Part shown: positions 7,843 to 16,142 of the stretch, piece after piece | How positions within the stretch are numbered: the first letter of the stretch is position 1 | How the letters are laid out: every line of letters begins with the position of its first letter | DNA from: Nocardia kruczakiae NBRC 101016 | Lineage (GTDB): Bacteria > Actinomycetota > Actinomycetes > Mycobacteriales > Mycobacteriaceae | Direction: 5' to 3' | Length of the DNA stretch: 64,000 nucleotides | Assembly: GCF_001612965.1 (NCBI RefSeq) | Contig: NZ_BDBL01000013.1 | Span: 1 to 64,000 of the forward strand | Translations under genes and position numbers: made by a program | The notes under the pieces: model-generated | Databases searched by the model: none | What the model was told of the DNA's origin: nothing | The model's input: the letters and a program-made list of their open reading frames with translations, nothing else

Positions 7843-9141
7843 CTAGGTCAGCCGGGCCGCACGGTCGCGCAACAACGCTTGTTCGGCAGCGTTGGCGGTG
7901 AGATCGGCGGCACGCAGATAGGCGGCGCGGGCGTCGGCCGGGCGGTCCAACTGCACGAGGAAGTGCGCGCGGACGGCGTGGAGCAGGTGATAGGACTCGA
8001 GCGCGCCGGTCGCGGCCACCGCGTCGACGAGGTCGAGTCCCGCGGCGGGGCCGTGCACCATGGCCACCGCGACGGCGCGATTCACTTCGACGACCGGCGA
8101 CGGAAAGCGTTCGGCGAGAACGGCATACAGGCCGGCGATGCGTCGCCAATCGGTGTCGTGCGAGGTGGCGGCCATGGCGTGCGCGGCGGCGATGGCGCCC
8201 TGCAGGGCGTAGCGACCGGGTGGAACACCGCGACGCACCGCCAGGTTGTGCGCTCGGCCGAGGGCGGCGAAGCCGCGGCGGATGGACAGCTGATCCCAGC
8301 GGCTCCGGTCCTGATCGGGAAGCAGCACGAGCTGTTTCGTCGCGTCACTGCGCGCACCGGTGCGCGAAGCCTGCAATTCCAGCAGGGCCGCGAGGCCGAA
8401 CGCTTCCGGTTCCCGGGGCATCAGCCCGGTGAGGATCCGCGCCAGACGCAGTGCGTCGTCACACAGTTCGGCGCGCACCCAGTTCTCGCCGGAGGTGGCC
8501 GCATACCCCTCGTTGAAAATGAGATAGACGACCTCCAGCACGGACTCCAGCCGCTCGGCCAGCTGCGGACCCGACGGAACCTCGTAGGGCAGCTTCTTCT
8601 CGGTGATGGTCCGTTTGGCGCGCACGATCCGTTGGGCCACCGTGGTTTCCGGCACGAGATACGCCCGGGCGATCTCGTCGGTCGTGAGGCCGCCGACCAT
8701 ACGCAACGTCAACGCCACCCGAGCGGGCTGCGACAACACCGGATGGCAGGCGGTGAACACCATGCGCAGCAGATCGTCCTCGATATCGTCCGTATCCGGT
8801 TGCGCGCCGGTGTGTTCGGTGACCAGATCGTGCCCGAGCATCGGCAGTTTCCGGGCGAAGGTGGCGTCACGGCGGATCCGGTCGATGGCACGGTGCTTCG
8901 CGGTGAGCATCAGCCAGCCGCCCGGATTCGGCGGAATCCCGTCGCGCGGCCACTGCTCGAGGGCCGCCAGATGCGCGTCCTGTGCGAACTCCTCGGCGGT
9001 GGCGATATCACCGACCAGCCGGGTGAGTCCGGCCACCAGTTTCGGCCATTCGATGCGCCAGGCCGCCTCCACGGCCCGAGCCGCCGGTGAGCGGCCGTCG
9101 GCACCTGCGTGCGAACGACCGCTCACCCCGGGCAACGACAT
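7843..9141 (-). CDS. ECF42-type RNA polymerase sigma factor
   Basis: This 432-residue sigma factor has region 2 at about residues 20-95 (TAEEFAQDAHLAALEQWP, ending KHRAIDRIRR), region 4 at about 130-185 (GGLTTDEIARAYLVPETTV, AQRIVRAKR), and a long C-terminal helical extension of about 230 residues resembling TPR repeats (AVRRGVPPGRYALQGAIAA, HDTDWRRIAGLY). That architecture and the neighbouring DGPF protein are the hallmarks of ECF group 42, which has no anti-sigma factor and uses the C-terminal extension for its activity. The start lies 4 nt after the DGPF gene stop, so the genes are translationally linked. Its stimulus is unknown. Confidence 0.87.
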   Translation of the reverse strand: MSLPGVSGRSHAGADGRSPAARAVEAAWRIEWPKLVAGLTRLVGDIATAEEFAQDAHLAALEQWPRDGIPPNPGGWLMLTAKHRAIDRIRRDATFARKLPMLGHDLVTEHTGAQPDTDDIEDDLLRMVFTACHPVLSQPARVALTLRMVGGLTTDEIARAYLVPETTVAQRIVRAKRTITEKKLPYEVPSGPQLAERLESVLEVVYLIFNEGYAATSGENWVRAELCDDALRLARILTGLMPREPEAFGLAALLELQASRTGARSDATKQLVLLPDQDRSRWDQLSIRRGFAALGRAHNLAVRRGVPPGRYALQGAIAAAHAMAATSHDTDWRRIAGLYAVLAERFPSPVVEVNRAVAVAMVHGPAAGLDLVDAVAATGALESYHLLHAVRAHFLVQLDRPADARAAYLRAADLTANAAEQALLRDRAARLT

Positions 9142-9145
9142 AGCG

Positions 9146-9502
9146 TCAAGCCTGGTCGTCCAGCTGGCGAATCTCCAGTTCGATATCCCATTCCGGCCCG
9201 TGCAGCCGCAGAAACCGCGAACCCCATTCCATGGCCTCGTCCTGCGAGCGGGTCTGCAGCAGGCAGTATCCGCCGATGACCTCCTTGGACTCGCTGAACG
9301 GGCCGTCGAGCACGGTCTGCTTACCGCCGGTTTGGCGAACCCGAACGCCTTCGCCGACCGGTCGCAGTCCCGCCGTGTCGAGCAGCACGCCGGCCTTGGT
9401 CATCTCCTCGAGCAGTTTGCCCATATCCTCGGCCATGGCGGGATCGGGCCCCTGCACCGGCGCGGCCGCGGGGTCGAGACGGATCAGCATCAGATAACGC
9501 AT
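9146..9502 (-). CDS. DGPF/YCII-domain protein
   Basis: This is a 118-residue YCII-related protein, MRYLMLIRLD at the N-terminus and the eponymous motif in VLDGPFSESKEVIGGYCL at residues 64-81. Such proteins accompany ECF42 sigma factors and are the main members of their regulons; their biochemical role is not established. The ATG follows AAGGA at 8 nt. It lies between the DHFR-like gene (14 nt upstream) and the sigma factor (4 nt downstream), forming one three-gene operon. Confidence 0.87.
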   Translation of the reverse strand: MRYLMLIRLDPAAAPVQGPDPAMAEDMGKLLEEMTKAGVLLDTAGLRPVGEGVRVRQTGGKQTVLDGPFSESKEVIGGYCLLQTRSQDEAMEWGSRFLRLHGPEWDIELEIRQLDDQA

Positions 9503-9516
9503 ATCCGCATCCTTCC

Positions 9517-10086
9517 TCATCGCACCTGGTAGCGGAGATACACCGCGCCCGAACCGAATGCCTTCGACTCCAGCAGGTCGAGATCCAGTTTCGCCTTGTC
9601 GTGAAATACCGGGGTGCCCGAACCGAGCGTGACCGGATGGACGACGATACGGAACTCGTCGACGAGACCCATATCGATGAACGAATGCACCAGCTTCGGA
9701 CTGGCGTAGATCGCGATCACACCGCCGTCCCGGTGCTTCAGCGCCTCGATCTGCTCGGCGACGTCGCTGCTGATCAGCCGGGTGTTGTTCCACTCGGCCG
9801 ACTCCAGCGTGGTGGAGCAGACGATCTTGTCCACGGCGTTGACCCATTCGGCGTGCCGGCGCTCACCCGGGGAACTCTCGGCGTTCGGCTGCTGCGACCA
9901 GTACCCGAACATCCCCAGGTAGGTTTCGCGGCCGTAGATCGCGGTGTCGAAGTCGGCCTGGATGTGCTCGGTGTAGGCCTGCAGTTCGTCGTCGTAGGCG
10001 CGGAACGTGAACTCGAATCCCAGATCTTCGCCGGACGAGGCATAGCCGTCCAGGGTCATGTGCTCGAAAGCCACCAGTGTGCGCAT
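9517..10086 (-). CDS. dihydrofolate reductase / RibD C-terminal-like family protein
   Basis: The 189-residue protein has the fold signature of the RibD_C family: MRTLVAFEHMTLDGYASSG at the N-terminus, AIYGRETYLGM (the G-R-T-Y motif) at about 48-58, KIVCSTTLESAEW, and GVIAIYASPKLVHSFIDMGLVDEFRI toward the C-terminus. Members use NADPH, but most stand-alone ones have no assigned substrate, and folate reduction should not be assumed. A GGAAGGA ribosome binding site precedes the ATG. It is the first gene of the ECF42 operon, so it probably belongs to that regulon. Confidence 0.82.
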   Translation of the reverse strand: MRTLVAFEHMTLDGYASSGEDLGFEFTFRAYDDELQAYTEHIQADFDTAIYGRETYLGMFGYWSQQPNAESSPGERRHAEWVNAVDKIVCSTTLESAEWNNTRLISSDVAEQIEALKHRDGGVIAIYASPKLVHSFIDMGLVDEFRIVVHPVTLGSGTPVFHDKAKLDLDLLESKAFGSGAVYLRYQVR

Positions 10087-10135
10087 GGTTGTGTCCTTCC
10101 GGGGGTGGGCTGCCTCTCAGCCCCTCACCTACCCC

Positions 10136-10162
10136 TCGAACGGGGCACCCCCGGAATCGACA
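10136..10162 (-). promoter_or_regulatory. candidate ECF42-dependent promoter
   Basis: On the minus strand TGTCGA (10162-10157) lies about 15 bp before CGTTCGA (10142-10136), some 50 bp upstream of the first operon gene. As I recall, ECF42 promoters carry TGTCGA at -35 and a CGTC/CGAC-like -10, so an autoregulatory promoter is plausible. The -10 match is only partial. Confidence 0.35.
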
Positions 10163-10180
10163 TCACCCGGAAAAAAACTT

Positions 10181-11020
10181 TCACCGCTTGCGGCCGACCG
10201 CGGCGTACCCGGCGGCCGGGGGCGCTGACGCGGCGGTGTCCAGAGCTCTGACACCCTCGGGCAAGTCCGGGGTCACCCCTCCGGCGTGCCAATCGTCGAT
10301 CGCCACGATGCCGGGCTCGATCAGGTCCATACCCCGGAAGAATCGCGCGACCCCGTCGTAGGAACGAGCTTCCATCTCGATCCCGCTCTGGCGATAGGCC
10401 ACGACCGTGCCCTCGACCATGGCCGGATCGAAGTCGGGGCTCAGGTGTGTCATCACCAGAAACGATCCGGGGGCCAGCGGTGCCAGCAGGGTATCGATGA
10501 TGTCGTACACCCCGTCTCCCGGTACGAAGTGACACAGCGCTATCAGACTCAGCGCGACCGGCTTCGAAAAGTCCAGTGTCGCTTCCACTTCGGGCGCGGA
10601 CAGAATCCTGACCGGATCGTGTACATCCGCCTCGACGTATCGGGTGACCCCCTCCGGAGTCCCGGTCAGCAGTGCCCGCGCATGGGCCAGCACGATCGGA
10701 TCGTTGTCGACGTACACCACACGCGCATCGGGTGCCGCCTCCTGTGCGACCTGATGCAGGTTCGGCTCGGTCGGGATTCCCGTGCCGATGTCGAGAAACT
10801 GACGGACGCCGAGGTCGGCACTCAGATGCCGGACCGCACGCACCATGAACGACCGATTACCTCGTGCCACCGTCCGCACCGACGGAATCGCCTGCTCGAT
10901 CGCTGCCGCCGCCACCCGATCGGCCTCGTAATTGTCACGTCCACCGAGGTAGTAGTCGTAGATGCGGGCACTGTGCGCCCGGTCCTGTCCGAGATCCACC
11001 ACACCGCCGTCGTCGGCCAC
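10181..11020 (-). CDS. SAM-dependent methyltransferase (PF04672 family)
   Basis: This is a 279-residue member of the actinobacterial S-adenosylmethionine methyltransferase family PF04672. The N-terminus HSARIYDYYLGGRDNYEADR is the family signature, FLDIGTGIPTEPNLH is the SAM-binding motif I, and VYVDNDPIVLAHARALL is motif II. It continues with ALIALCHFVPG-like and THLSPDFDP segments. Length is normal and no domain is missing. Acceptors are unknown for the family. It is transcribed alone: GH1 ends 98 bp upstream, and the ECF42 operon begins 94 bp downstream behind its own promoter. Confidence 0.82.
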   Translation of the reverse strand: MADDGGVVDLGQDRAHSARIYDYYLGGRDNYEADRVAAAAIEQAIPSVRTVARGNRSFMVRAVRHLSADLGVRQFLDIGTGIPTEPNLHQVAQEAAPDARVVYVDNDPIVLAHARALLTGTPEGVTRYVEADVHDPVRILSAPEVEATLDFSKPVALSLIALCHFVPGDGVYDIIDTLLAPLAPGSFLVMTHLSPDFDPAMVEGTVVAYRQSGIEMEARSYDGVARFFRGMDLIEPGIVAIDDWHAGGVTPDLPEGVRALDTAASAPPAAGYAAVGRKR

Positions 11021-11118
11021 GACCCGCTCCTCTCCACTTGTGTTGTCGCAGAGGAGTTAACCACTGCACGCCGCGCGCACACCACGGCATCGAAGGCAGC
11101 TGGATGGCTCGGGACCGC

Positions 11119-12465
11119 CTACGGCCCCGCGACCGGGCTGAGGCAGCTGGCCGGTGGGTCGACGAAGATGCAGAGCGCTGGGGCGCGGGTCGGACGGTAG
11201 TCGCCGGGGACGCCACCGGCGGCGACGATCTGCGCGTACGTGCCGACGGCGTCGGTGGGGCGACGGGTCAGGGACGGATCCGTGCGGACGTCGACGGTGT
11301 ACAGACCGAAACGCGGTGTGTAGCTGCCCCATTCGTAGTTGTCGGTGAGGCTCCAGTAGTTGTAGCCCATCACGTTCATGCCGTCGGCCTTGGCGCGTTG
11401 CAACCAGTAGACGGTGTCGCGGAGGTGGTCGCTGCGGGTGTAGCCGTCGCCGCGGGGCAGACCGTTCTCGGTGGGCATGCCGTTCTCGACGATATACAGC
11501 GGCTTACCTGGGAACCGGCGCGAATAGTGCTGCAGCGCATAGTAGATGCCCTCGGTGCGCAGCGGCATGTCCCAGATGCGCGGGCCGGGCAGATTCGGCA
11601 GCGACGAACCGGTGGCCCGTCCGATCGCGCTGTACAGCGACTGCGCCGGGTCGAATCCGAAGTAGTAGTCGACGCCGACGTAGTCGAGGCGGGCGCCGAT
11701 CCGGTCCACCAACTCACCGTTGACCTGATCCTCCGCACCCGCGACGTATCCGACGTTGGCGGTGACCTGAGCTCCGGGCTGCTTCTGATGGATGTAGTCG
11801 TAGCTGGCGTTGTGCACGTCGACCACCCCGGTCAGCATGGTGCTGGCATCGGCGCCGGCCTCGCGAACCTCGTTCTGGATGTAGGCGACAGGTTCGTTCA
11901 CGGTGACCCACAACGGGTTCCGCGAGGAATAGCGATCCACGACGGCACGCATATTCGCCAGCCAATCGCCCACCATGCCCGGGTTGCGCCAGCCGCCCCG
12001 GTCCGCCTCCCAGCCCGGATACACCCAGTGGTCGAGGGTGATCATCGGCCGCATCCCGGCGCGCACGATGCTGTCGACCACCGAATCGTAGAAGCGGAAC
12101 GCGTTGTCGTCCCACTTCCCGGGCTCGGGTTGCAGCCGCGCCCACTCGATCCCGACCCGGAACACCCGCATACCCATATCGGCGGCCAGCCGGATGTCGG
12201 AGTCGTAGCGATCGGCGAAGTCGACCGAATTCTGCAGTGGTTCGTACCCGGGGTTGCGCGCGATGTAACGAGTCCAATTGCTGTCGGGCGAACGGCCTTC
12301 GGACTGGAAGCCCGAACTCGCCACACCCCAGAGAAATCCGGAGTCCAGCGATGCGAGCGCTGCCGCCCGTATCGGTGGGCCGGCCAGAGCCGGAGTGCCG
12401 CTCAGCAACACCGACGCAACAGCGACGAACACGGCCGAGACATTGCGCAGAAACCGGGATCGCAT
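11119..12465 (-). CDS. secreted glycoside hydrolase family 1 (beta-glucosidase-like)
   Basis: This 448-residue GH1 enzyme hydrolyses beta-linked glucosides or related glycosides outside the membrane. A signal peptide spans residues 1-29 (hydrophobic AVFVAVASVLLSGT, cleavage after ALA). The (beta/alpha)8 barrel shows FLWGVASSGFQSEG near the N-terminus, the acid/base in TVNEP (about Glu191), the nucleophile in YIVENGM (about Glu328), and the C-terminal YWSLTDNYEW that closes the glucose site. Most bacterial GH1 enzymes are cytoplasmic, so a clean signal peptide is notable. ATG 12463-12465 is used; a TTG one codon earlier is also open. There is no strong ribosome binding site. Confidence 0.88.
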   Translation of the reverse strand: MRSRFLRNVSAVFVAVASVLLSGTPALAGPPIRAAALASLDSGFLWGVASSGFQSEGRSPDSNWTRYIARNPGYEPLQNSVDFADRYDSDIRLAADMGMRVFRVGIEWARLQPEPGKWDDNAFRFYDSVVDSIVRAGMRPMITLDHWVYPGWEADRGGWRNPGMVGDWLANMRAVVDRYSSRNPLWVTVNEPVAYIQNEVREAGADASTMLTGVVDVHNASYDYIHQKQPGAQVTANVGYVAGAEDQVNGELVDRIGARLDYVGVDYYFGFDPAQSLYSAIGRATGSSLPNLPGPRIWDMPLRTEGIYYALQHYSRRFPGKPLYIVENGMPTENGLPRGDGYTRSDHLRDTVYWLQRAKADGMNVMGYNYWSLTDNYEWGSYTPRFGLYTVDVRTDPSLTRRPTDAVGTYAQIVAAGGVPGDYRPTRAPALCIFVDPPASCLSPVAGP

Positions 12466-12498
12466 CAAGCCAGGGTAACGAATGGACCCGGTCCGCGC

Positions 12499-12514
12499 TG
12501 GTGATCGGTCACCA
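12499..12514. promoter_or_regulatory. dyad upstream of GH1 gene
   Basis: TGGTGA-tcgg-TCACCA is a perfect 6+4+6 dyad 34 bp upstream of the GH1 start codon, placed where an operator would overlap the promoter. No regulator gene adjoins it. Confidence 0.35.
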
Positions 12515-12626
12515 CTACGTCACCGTCGCAATGGGATCCGGCGCGCCACCAGCGACCCGCGAGCATCGCAGCCTCCGACGGGTCGCATCGCACCGGATGA
12601 CGGACAGCCGCCCGGCTCTGCGCTGG

Positions 12627-12822
12627 TCAGATCGTTTTCTCCCGCAGGCGGTCCGCAACCCACATGTCGATCTCCCGGAGAGCGGCGGCGGCCATGCCGG
12701 TCGGGCGGAAGGTGAAGGCGTGGGTGGATTCGGGATGGACGCGAACGTCGACATCGTTTCCCGCCACGGCGAGTCGGGCGGCCAGCGCCGCATTCCGCGC
12801 CGACCACCACCGTGGGCGCGCG
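12627..12822 (-). pseudogene. C-terminal remnant of an alpha/beta hydrolase
   Basis: The minus strand encodes NAALAARLAVAGNDVDVRV followed by HPESTHAFTF and AALREIDMWVADRL, which is the normal C-terminal end of alpha/beta-hydrolase esterases including the catalytic-His region (ESTHAF). Immediately upstream, PTVVVGA, the usual preceding strand, is readable only in another frame, so a frameshift separates them. Everything further 5' is replaced by the mug gene on the opposite strand, 28 bp away. The nucleophile and oxyanion parts are gone. This is a decayed gene end. Confidence 0.55.
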
Positions 12823-12849
12823 CGGCGCGCGGTCCGGCACACTGGGCGG

Positions 12850-13413
12850 ATGGCACATTCCGCCGCGTACCGCCCCACCCCGGCGGATCTGGCCGCCGCG
12901 AAGGACCGAACCATTCCCGATCTGGTGGCACCCGATCTGCGGGTGCTGTTCTGCGGCATCAATCCGGGCCTGTGGTCGGGCGCGACCGGCCACCATTTCG
13001 CGCGGCCCGGAAACCGCTTCTGGCCCGCGCTGTTCCGGTCCGGCTTCACGCCCCGGCTGTTGCGTCCCGATGAGCAGAAGGAACTGCTCGCCCTCGGGCT
13101 CGGCATCACCAATGTCGCCGCGCGAACGACGGCGAAGGCCGACGAGCTGACCGCGGCGGAGTTGCGCGACGGCGGCCGGGCGCTCGCCGAGCGGGTCCGG
13201 CACTACCGCCCCCGCGCCCTGGCCGTCCTCGGTCTGGGCGCCTACCGCACCGCCTTCGGGCGGCCGAAAACCACCGTCGGGCGCCAGGCCGAAACCCTCG
13301 GCGCCACCGAAATCTGGGTGCTGCCCAACCCGAGCGGCCTCAACGCCCACTACACCCTCGACGCCCTGGCCGCCGAATTCCGCATCCTGCGGGAAGCGAC
13401 GGAATCCGGCTGA
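12850..13413 (+). CDS. mug: G/U mismatch-specific DNA glycosylase
   Basis: This 187-residue protein of the Mug/TDG branch of the uracil-DNA glycosylase superfamily removes uracil or ethenocytosine opposite guanine in base-excision repair. It has the catalytic-site motif GINPG with the active-site Asn (about residue 38), ARPGNRFWPALFRSGF, ITNVAARTTAKADELT, and the DNA-intercalating NPSGLNAHY motif near residue 160. The ATG lacks a Shine-Dalgarno sequence; a CACACT hexamer 8 nt upstream could be the -10 of a leaderless transcript. It replaces the 5' part of the adjacent hydrolase remnant. Confidence 0.9.
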   Translation: MAHSAAYRPTPADLAAAKDRTIPDLVAPDLRVLFCGINPGLWSGATGHHFARPGNRFWPALFRSGFTPRLLRPDEQKELLALGLGITNVAARTTAKADELTAAELRDGGRALAERVRHYRPRALAVLGLGAYRTAFGRPKTTVGRQAETLGATEIWVLPNPSGLNAHYTLDALAAEFRILREATESG

Positions 13414-13472
13414 CGGCCGACGAATACCGCTGTCATCCGATCCGAACGACCCGTGCCCATTCGGGCGGGCTC

Positions 13473-14003
13473 TCAGAAAACGAAGCCACGCAGAGCCAGG
13501 AACCGCAGACCGCCGACCGCCCCTGTGACGGCGAGGACGGCGCTCGCCTGCGCGAGATCGGCGAGGCCGGGCGCCCAGAAACGGAGACCGGCCAGCGCGG
13601 CCGTGCTGATCACCACACCGAGGAGCGCGAGGCCGCCGCCTTCCCATTGTGCGGTGAACCAGCCGATGCGGCCGGCCGCTCGGAAGGTGAGGCGGCGGTG
13701 CAGTTCGTTCGCGATCGCCGTACTGACCAGCGAGCCCACGATATTCGCGACGAGCGGTCCGACCCCACTCATGACCACGAACAGCAGGGCGTAGGCGATA
13801 TTGCTCACGCCGCCGACCAGCGCGAAACGGATCAACTGGGCGAAGGCGTGATCACCGCGCAGATATCGCCGGCCGCGATCGAGCCACTGCGAGCGCAGCA
13901 TCGGCGGGAGTCCGATACCGAGAGCCGAATCGACACGACTGGCGAGCGTCGTGTCCCACACGGCATTCCGGGCTCCGACCGTGGCGAGTGCTCCGCTGTT
14001 CAT
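13473..14003 (-). CDS. GtrA-family membrane protein
   Basis: This 176-residue protein has four membrane helices. The GtrA signature FALVGGVSNIAYALLFVVMS begins about residue 60, followed by ANIVGSLVSTAIANELHRRLTF and a C-terminal GGLRFLALRGFVF. GtrA-type proteins are proposed flippases or accessory factors for polyprenyl-phosphate sugars in cell-surface glycosylation, including arabinogalactan modification in mycobacteria. The first 40 residues are soluble. ATG 14001-14003 is the likely start, with an ATG 34 codons later as alternative. No glycosyltransferase is adjacent. It is convergent with mug and divergent from the MATE gene. Confidence 0.8.
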   Translation of the reverse strand: MNSGALATVGARNAVWDTTLASRVDSALGIGLPPMLRSQWLDRGRRYLRGDHAFAQLIRFALVGGVSNIAYALLFVVMSGVGPLVANIVGSLVSTAIANELHRRLTFRAAGRIGWFTAQWEGGGLALLGVVISTAALAGLRFWAPGLADLAQASAVLAVTGAVGGLRFLALRGFVF

Positions 14004-14140
14004 GGAAGAACTGTCTTCCACGCCGCTGTCACCGGACTGACGCAGCGCTGACACGGTGCTTACACGAGCTCCGGCGCGTGTAGCTCGGGTTTCCGCACCA
14101 CTGGAAGCGGTCTGTGCGGGAACGCTATTAGAGTCCCTCC

Positions 14141-15457
14141 ATGGGGAGGCAAGCGCGGATCGCGCGACTTCGTCAGGTGAGCGGATTGGCGGCGCCCGTC
14201 GTGCTGACCTCCGCGACGACGCTGGTGCTGGGCGTGACCGATACCGCGCTGCTGGGTCACCACTCGATCGAAGCGCTCGGAGTTGCCGCACTGGTCCTGC
14301 CGGTATGGATCTGCTGTACCGCGCTGGTGGTGCCGTGGGGGTCGGCGACCCAGATACTCGTCGCGCGCCGGCACGGCGGCGGGGACATCGACGCGGTCCG
14401 GACGGTGGCATCGGCAGGGCTTTCGTACGCCGCCGTGGTCGGAGTGACGGTCGCGGTGGTCGCATCGGCGGCCGCACCCGTGATCGTGGCGGTGACCGCA
14501 CCGGCGGGTTCGGACCGGCGTGATGCGACGGTCATGTTGTGGATTCTGTTGTGCGGGTTGCCGTTCACGGCCGTCACGGCTCATCTGCGTGGTGTACTCG
14601 CCGGCATCGGTGATACGAGATCCGGCGCCCGGGTCGCGGTGGCGGTGGCCGTGCTGAACGTGATGGTGTCGTCGATCCTGATCTTCGGTGCGGGGTGGGG
14701 GCCGGCGGGGTCCGCGATCGGATCGACCGCTGCCGTCGCGGCCGGCACGGTCACACTGATTCCGCGCGTTCGCCGGGCCATCGGGCCGGCAACCATCCGG
14801 AATCGCGCCGATCGCACGGTGTGGCATGCGGTGACCGGGCTCGCGGTGCCGGATGTCGTATTCGGAGTCGTCGCCTACGGGAGTGATGCCGTGATCACGG
14901 CGGTGGTGGCGCGAGCGGGGACGGTGAGCCTGGCCGCGCATCGGGTGATGAGCCTGACAGTGTCGCTGGTGTGGATGCTCGTGTTCGGAATCGGTGTGGC
15001 GGTGGCGGTTCTGGCGGGCCAGTGCCTCGGCGCCGGCGACGATGGCGGCCGCCGGGCTGTCGTGCGGGCCGGCGCGGTGCTGATGATCGGCGCCTCCGGT
15101 GCGGTCGCGCTGCTGCTCACCGCGCTGTCACCGGTGTTGTTCCGGCTCGTCACCGGTGATGCCGTGGTGAGTGCGAGCGGGCGCGGGGTGGTGTGGTCGT
15201 TGCCGGTGCTGGCGCCGGTCATGTCGATCGGCATGGTCTACGCCGCCCAGCTGCGCGCGGCCGGGAACACGAAGGCGGTCATGTCCGCGTCCGTGTTCTC
15301 GGTCGTCTGCGTCACCCTGCCCGCGGTATGGATCGCGGCCGCGGTGCTGCACTGGGGGCTGCCGGGTGTCTATCTCGGGATCGTGGCGGGCTGGACCGCG
15401 CGCGCCGCGGCCACCCACCGGCTATGGCGGGCACAGGTCGCCGTTACCCCAGCTTGA
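14141..15457 (+). CDS. MATE family efflux transporter (DinF-like)
   Basis: This 438-residue multidrug and toxic compound extrusion protein has 12 predicted helices in two homologous halves. The family pattern is seen in PVVLTSATTLVLGVTDTALL at the N-terminus, VPWGSATQILVARRHGGGD, LRGVLAGIGDTRSG, and AAHRVMSLTVSLVWMLVFG in the second half. It probably exports cationic compounds using an ion gradient. There is no ribosome binding site before the ATG, but TATTAG lies 9 nt upstream, so a leaderless mRNA is likely. The 3' end overlaps the convergent secreted-protein gene by 14 bp. Confidence 0.87.
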   Translation: MGRQARIARLRQVSGLAAPVVLTSATTLVLGVTDTALLGHHSIEALGVAALVLPVWICCTALVVPWGSATQILVARRHGGGDIDAVRTVASAGLSYAAVVGVTVAVVASAAAPVIVAVTAPAGSDRRDATVMLWILLCGLPFTAVTAHLRGVLAGIGDTRSGARVAVAVAVLNVMVSSILIFGAGWGPAGSAIGSTAAVAAGTVTLIPRVRRAIGPATIRNRADRTVWHAVTGLAVPDVVFGVVAYGSDAVITAVVARAGTVSLAAHRVMSLTVSLVWMLVFGIGVAVAVLAGQCLGAGDDGGRRAVVRAGAVLMIGASGAVALLLTALSPVLFRLVTGDAVVSASGRGVVWSLPVLAPVMSIGMVYAAQLRAAGNTKAVMSASVFSVVCVTLPAVWIAAAVLHWGLPGVYLGIVAGWTARAAATHRLWRAQVAVTPA

Positions 15458-15854
15458 ACACATTGGCCTTGCCGGAGACCACGGTGTCCTGAGGATCCAC
15501 CAACGCCACCCGGACCTGCACGGTCTGGCCCTGCTGCAACTGTGCGGGCGACCCGTCGGGTCCGGTCAGCTCGACGACGGTGCTCTGCGTTTGCCCATTG
15601 CAGGTGACCTGCGGTTGGGTACCCATCGCGGACGGCGCGTCGGCGTTGGGATCGCCCACCATGACCTTGACCGCGGACGTGCCGGAATTGGCATCACAGG
15701 TGTAGTCGACCCCGACATTGGCCGGCCCCACCCCTTTGATGTCGATGGTGTTGGCGGCGAGCGCAGGCGCGGCCGTCGACACGGCGGCCAGCCCCATCCC
15801 TGCCAGGGCGGTGACGAAAAGAGCTGAGCTTCGGTAGTTCCGGCCGGTCATCAT
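15444..15854 (-). CDS. secreted protein of unknown function
   Basis: A 136-residue protein with a signal peptide (hydrophobic SSALFVTALAGMGLAAVS, cleavage near ALA at residue 33) and a mature domain of about 100 residues with two cysteines about 30 residues apart (YTCDANSG and QVTCNGQ), suitable for a disulfide. Alternating polar/hydrophobic segments (VQVRVALVDPQDTVVSGKA) suggest a small beta-sandwich. The start is set at the first of two consecutive ATGs, 9 nt after GGAGG. It is seen as a small exported protein in other actinobacteria, but I know no function for it. Confidence 0.7.
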   Translation of the reverse strand: MMTGRNYRSSALFVTALAGMGLAAVSTAAPALAANTIDIKGVGPANVGVDYTCDANSGTSAVKVMVGDPNADAPSAMGTQPQVTCNGQTQSTVVELTGPDGSPAQLQQGQTVQVRVALVDPQDTVVSGKANVFKLG

Positions 15855-16118
15855 CGATCTCGTCCTCCTGGCTCGTAGTACGAACGGTGATACCGAATGC
15901 GGTGGAACGCCGGGTGTCGTATCGCGGGTCAGCGCCGACACCGTTGTCGAGCAATGGTGTGGATACCCGGAAGCACGGGTTCAAACTCACGGCCTGATCG
16001 CTGCTGTGCCCGACGCCGCGCTCGGCAGAAGCGAGCTCGGACCGTCCGAGGAGTGATCGTCACCGACCCTGCGGCTCACGCCTGAGCGCGGTGTCCGGGT
16101 GTGGACAACGCCCCGGTT

Positions 16119-16142
16119 CGCTCGCAGCGACCTAGGCGAGCG
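16119..16142 (-). terminator. hairpin overlapping the LLM gene stop codon
   Basis: CGCTCGC (16119-16125) pairs perfectly with GCGAGCG (16136-16142) around a 10-nt loop that includes the TAG stop of the LLM oxidoreductase gene. No U-run follows. The remaining spacer, 15855-16118, shows nothing I can name. Confidence 0.4.
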
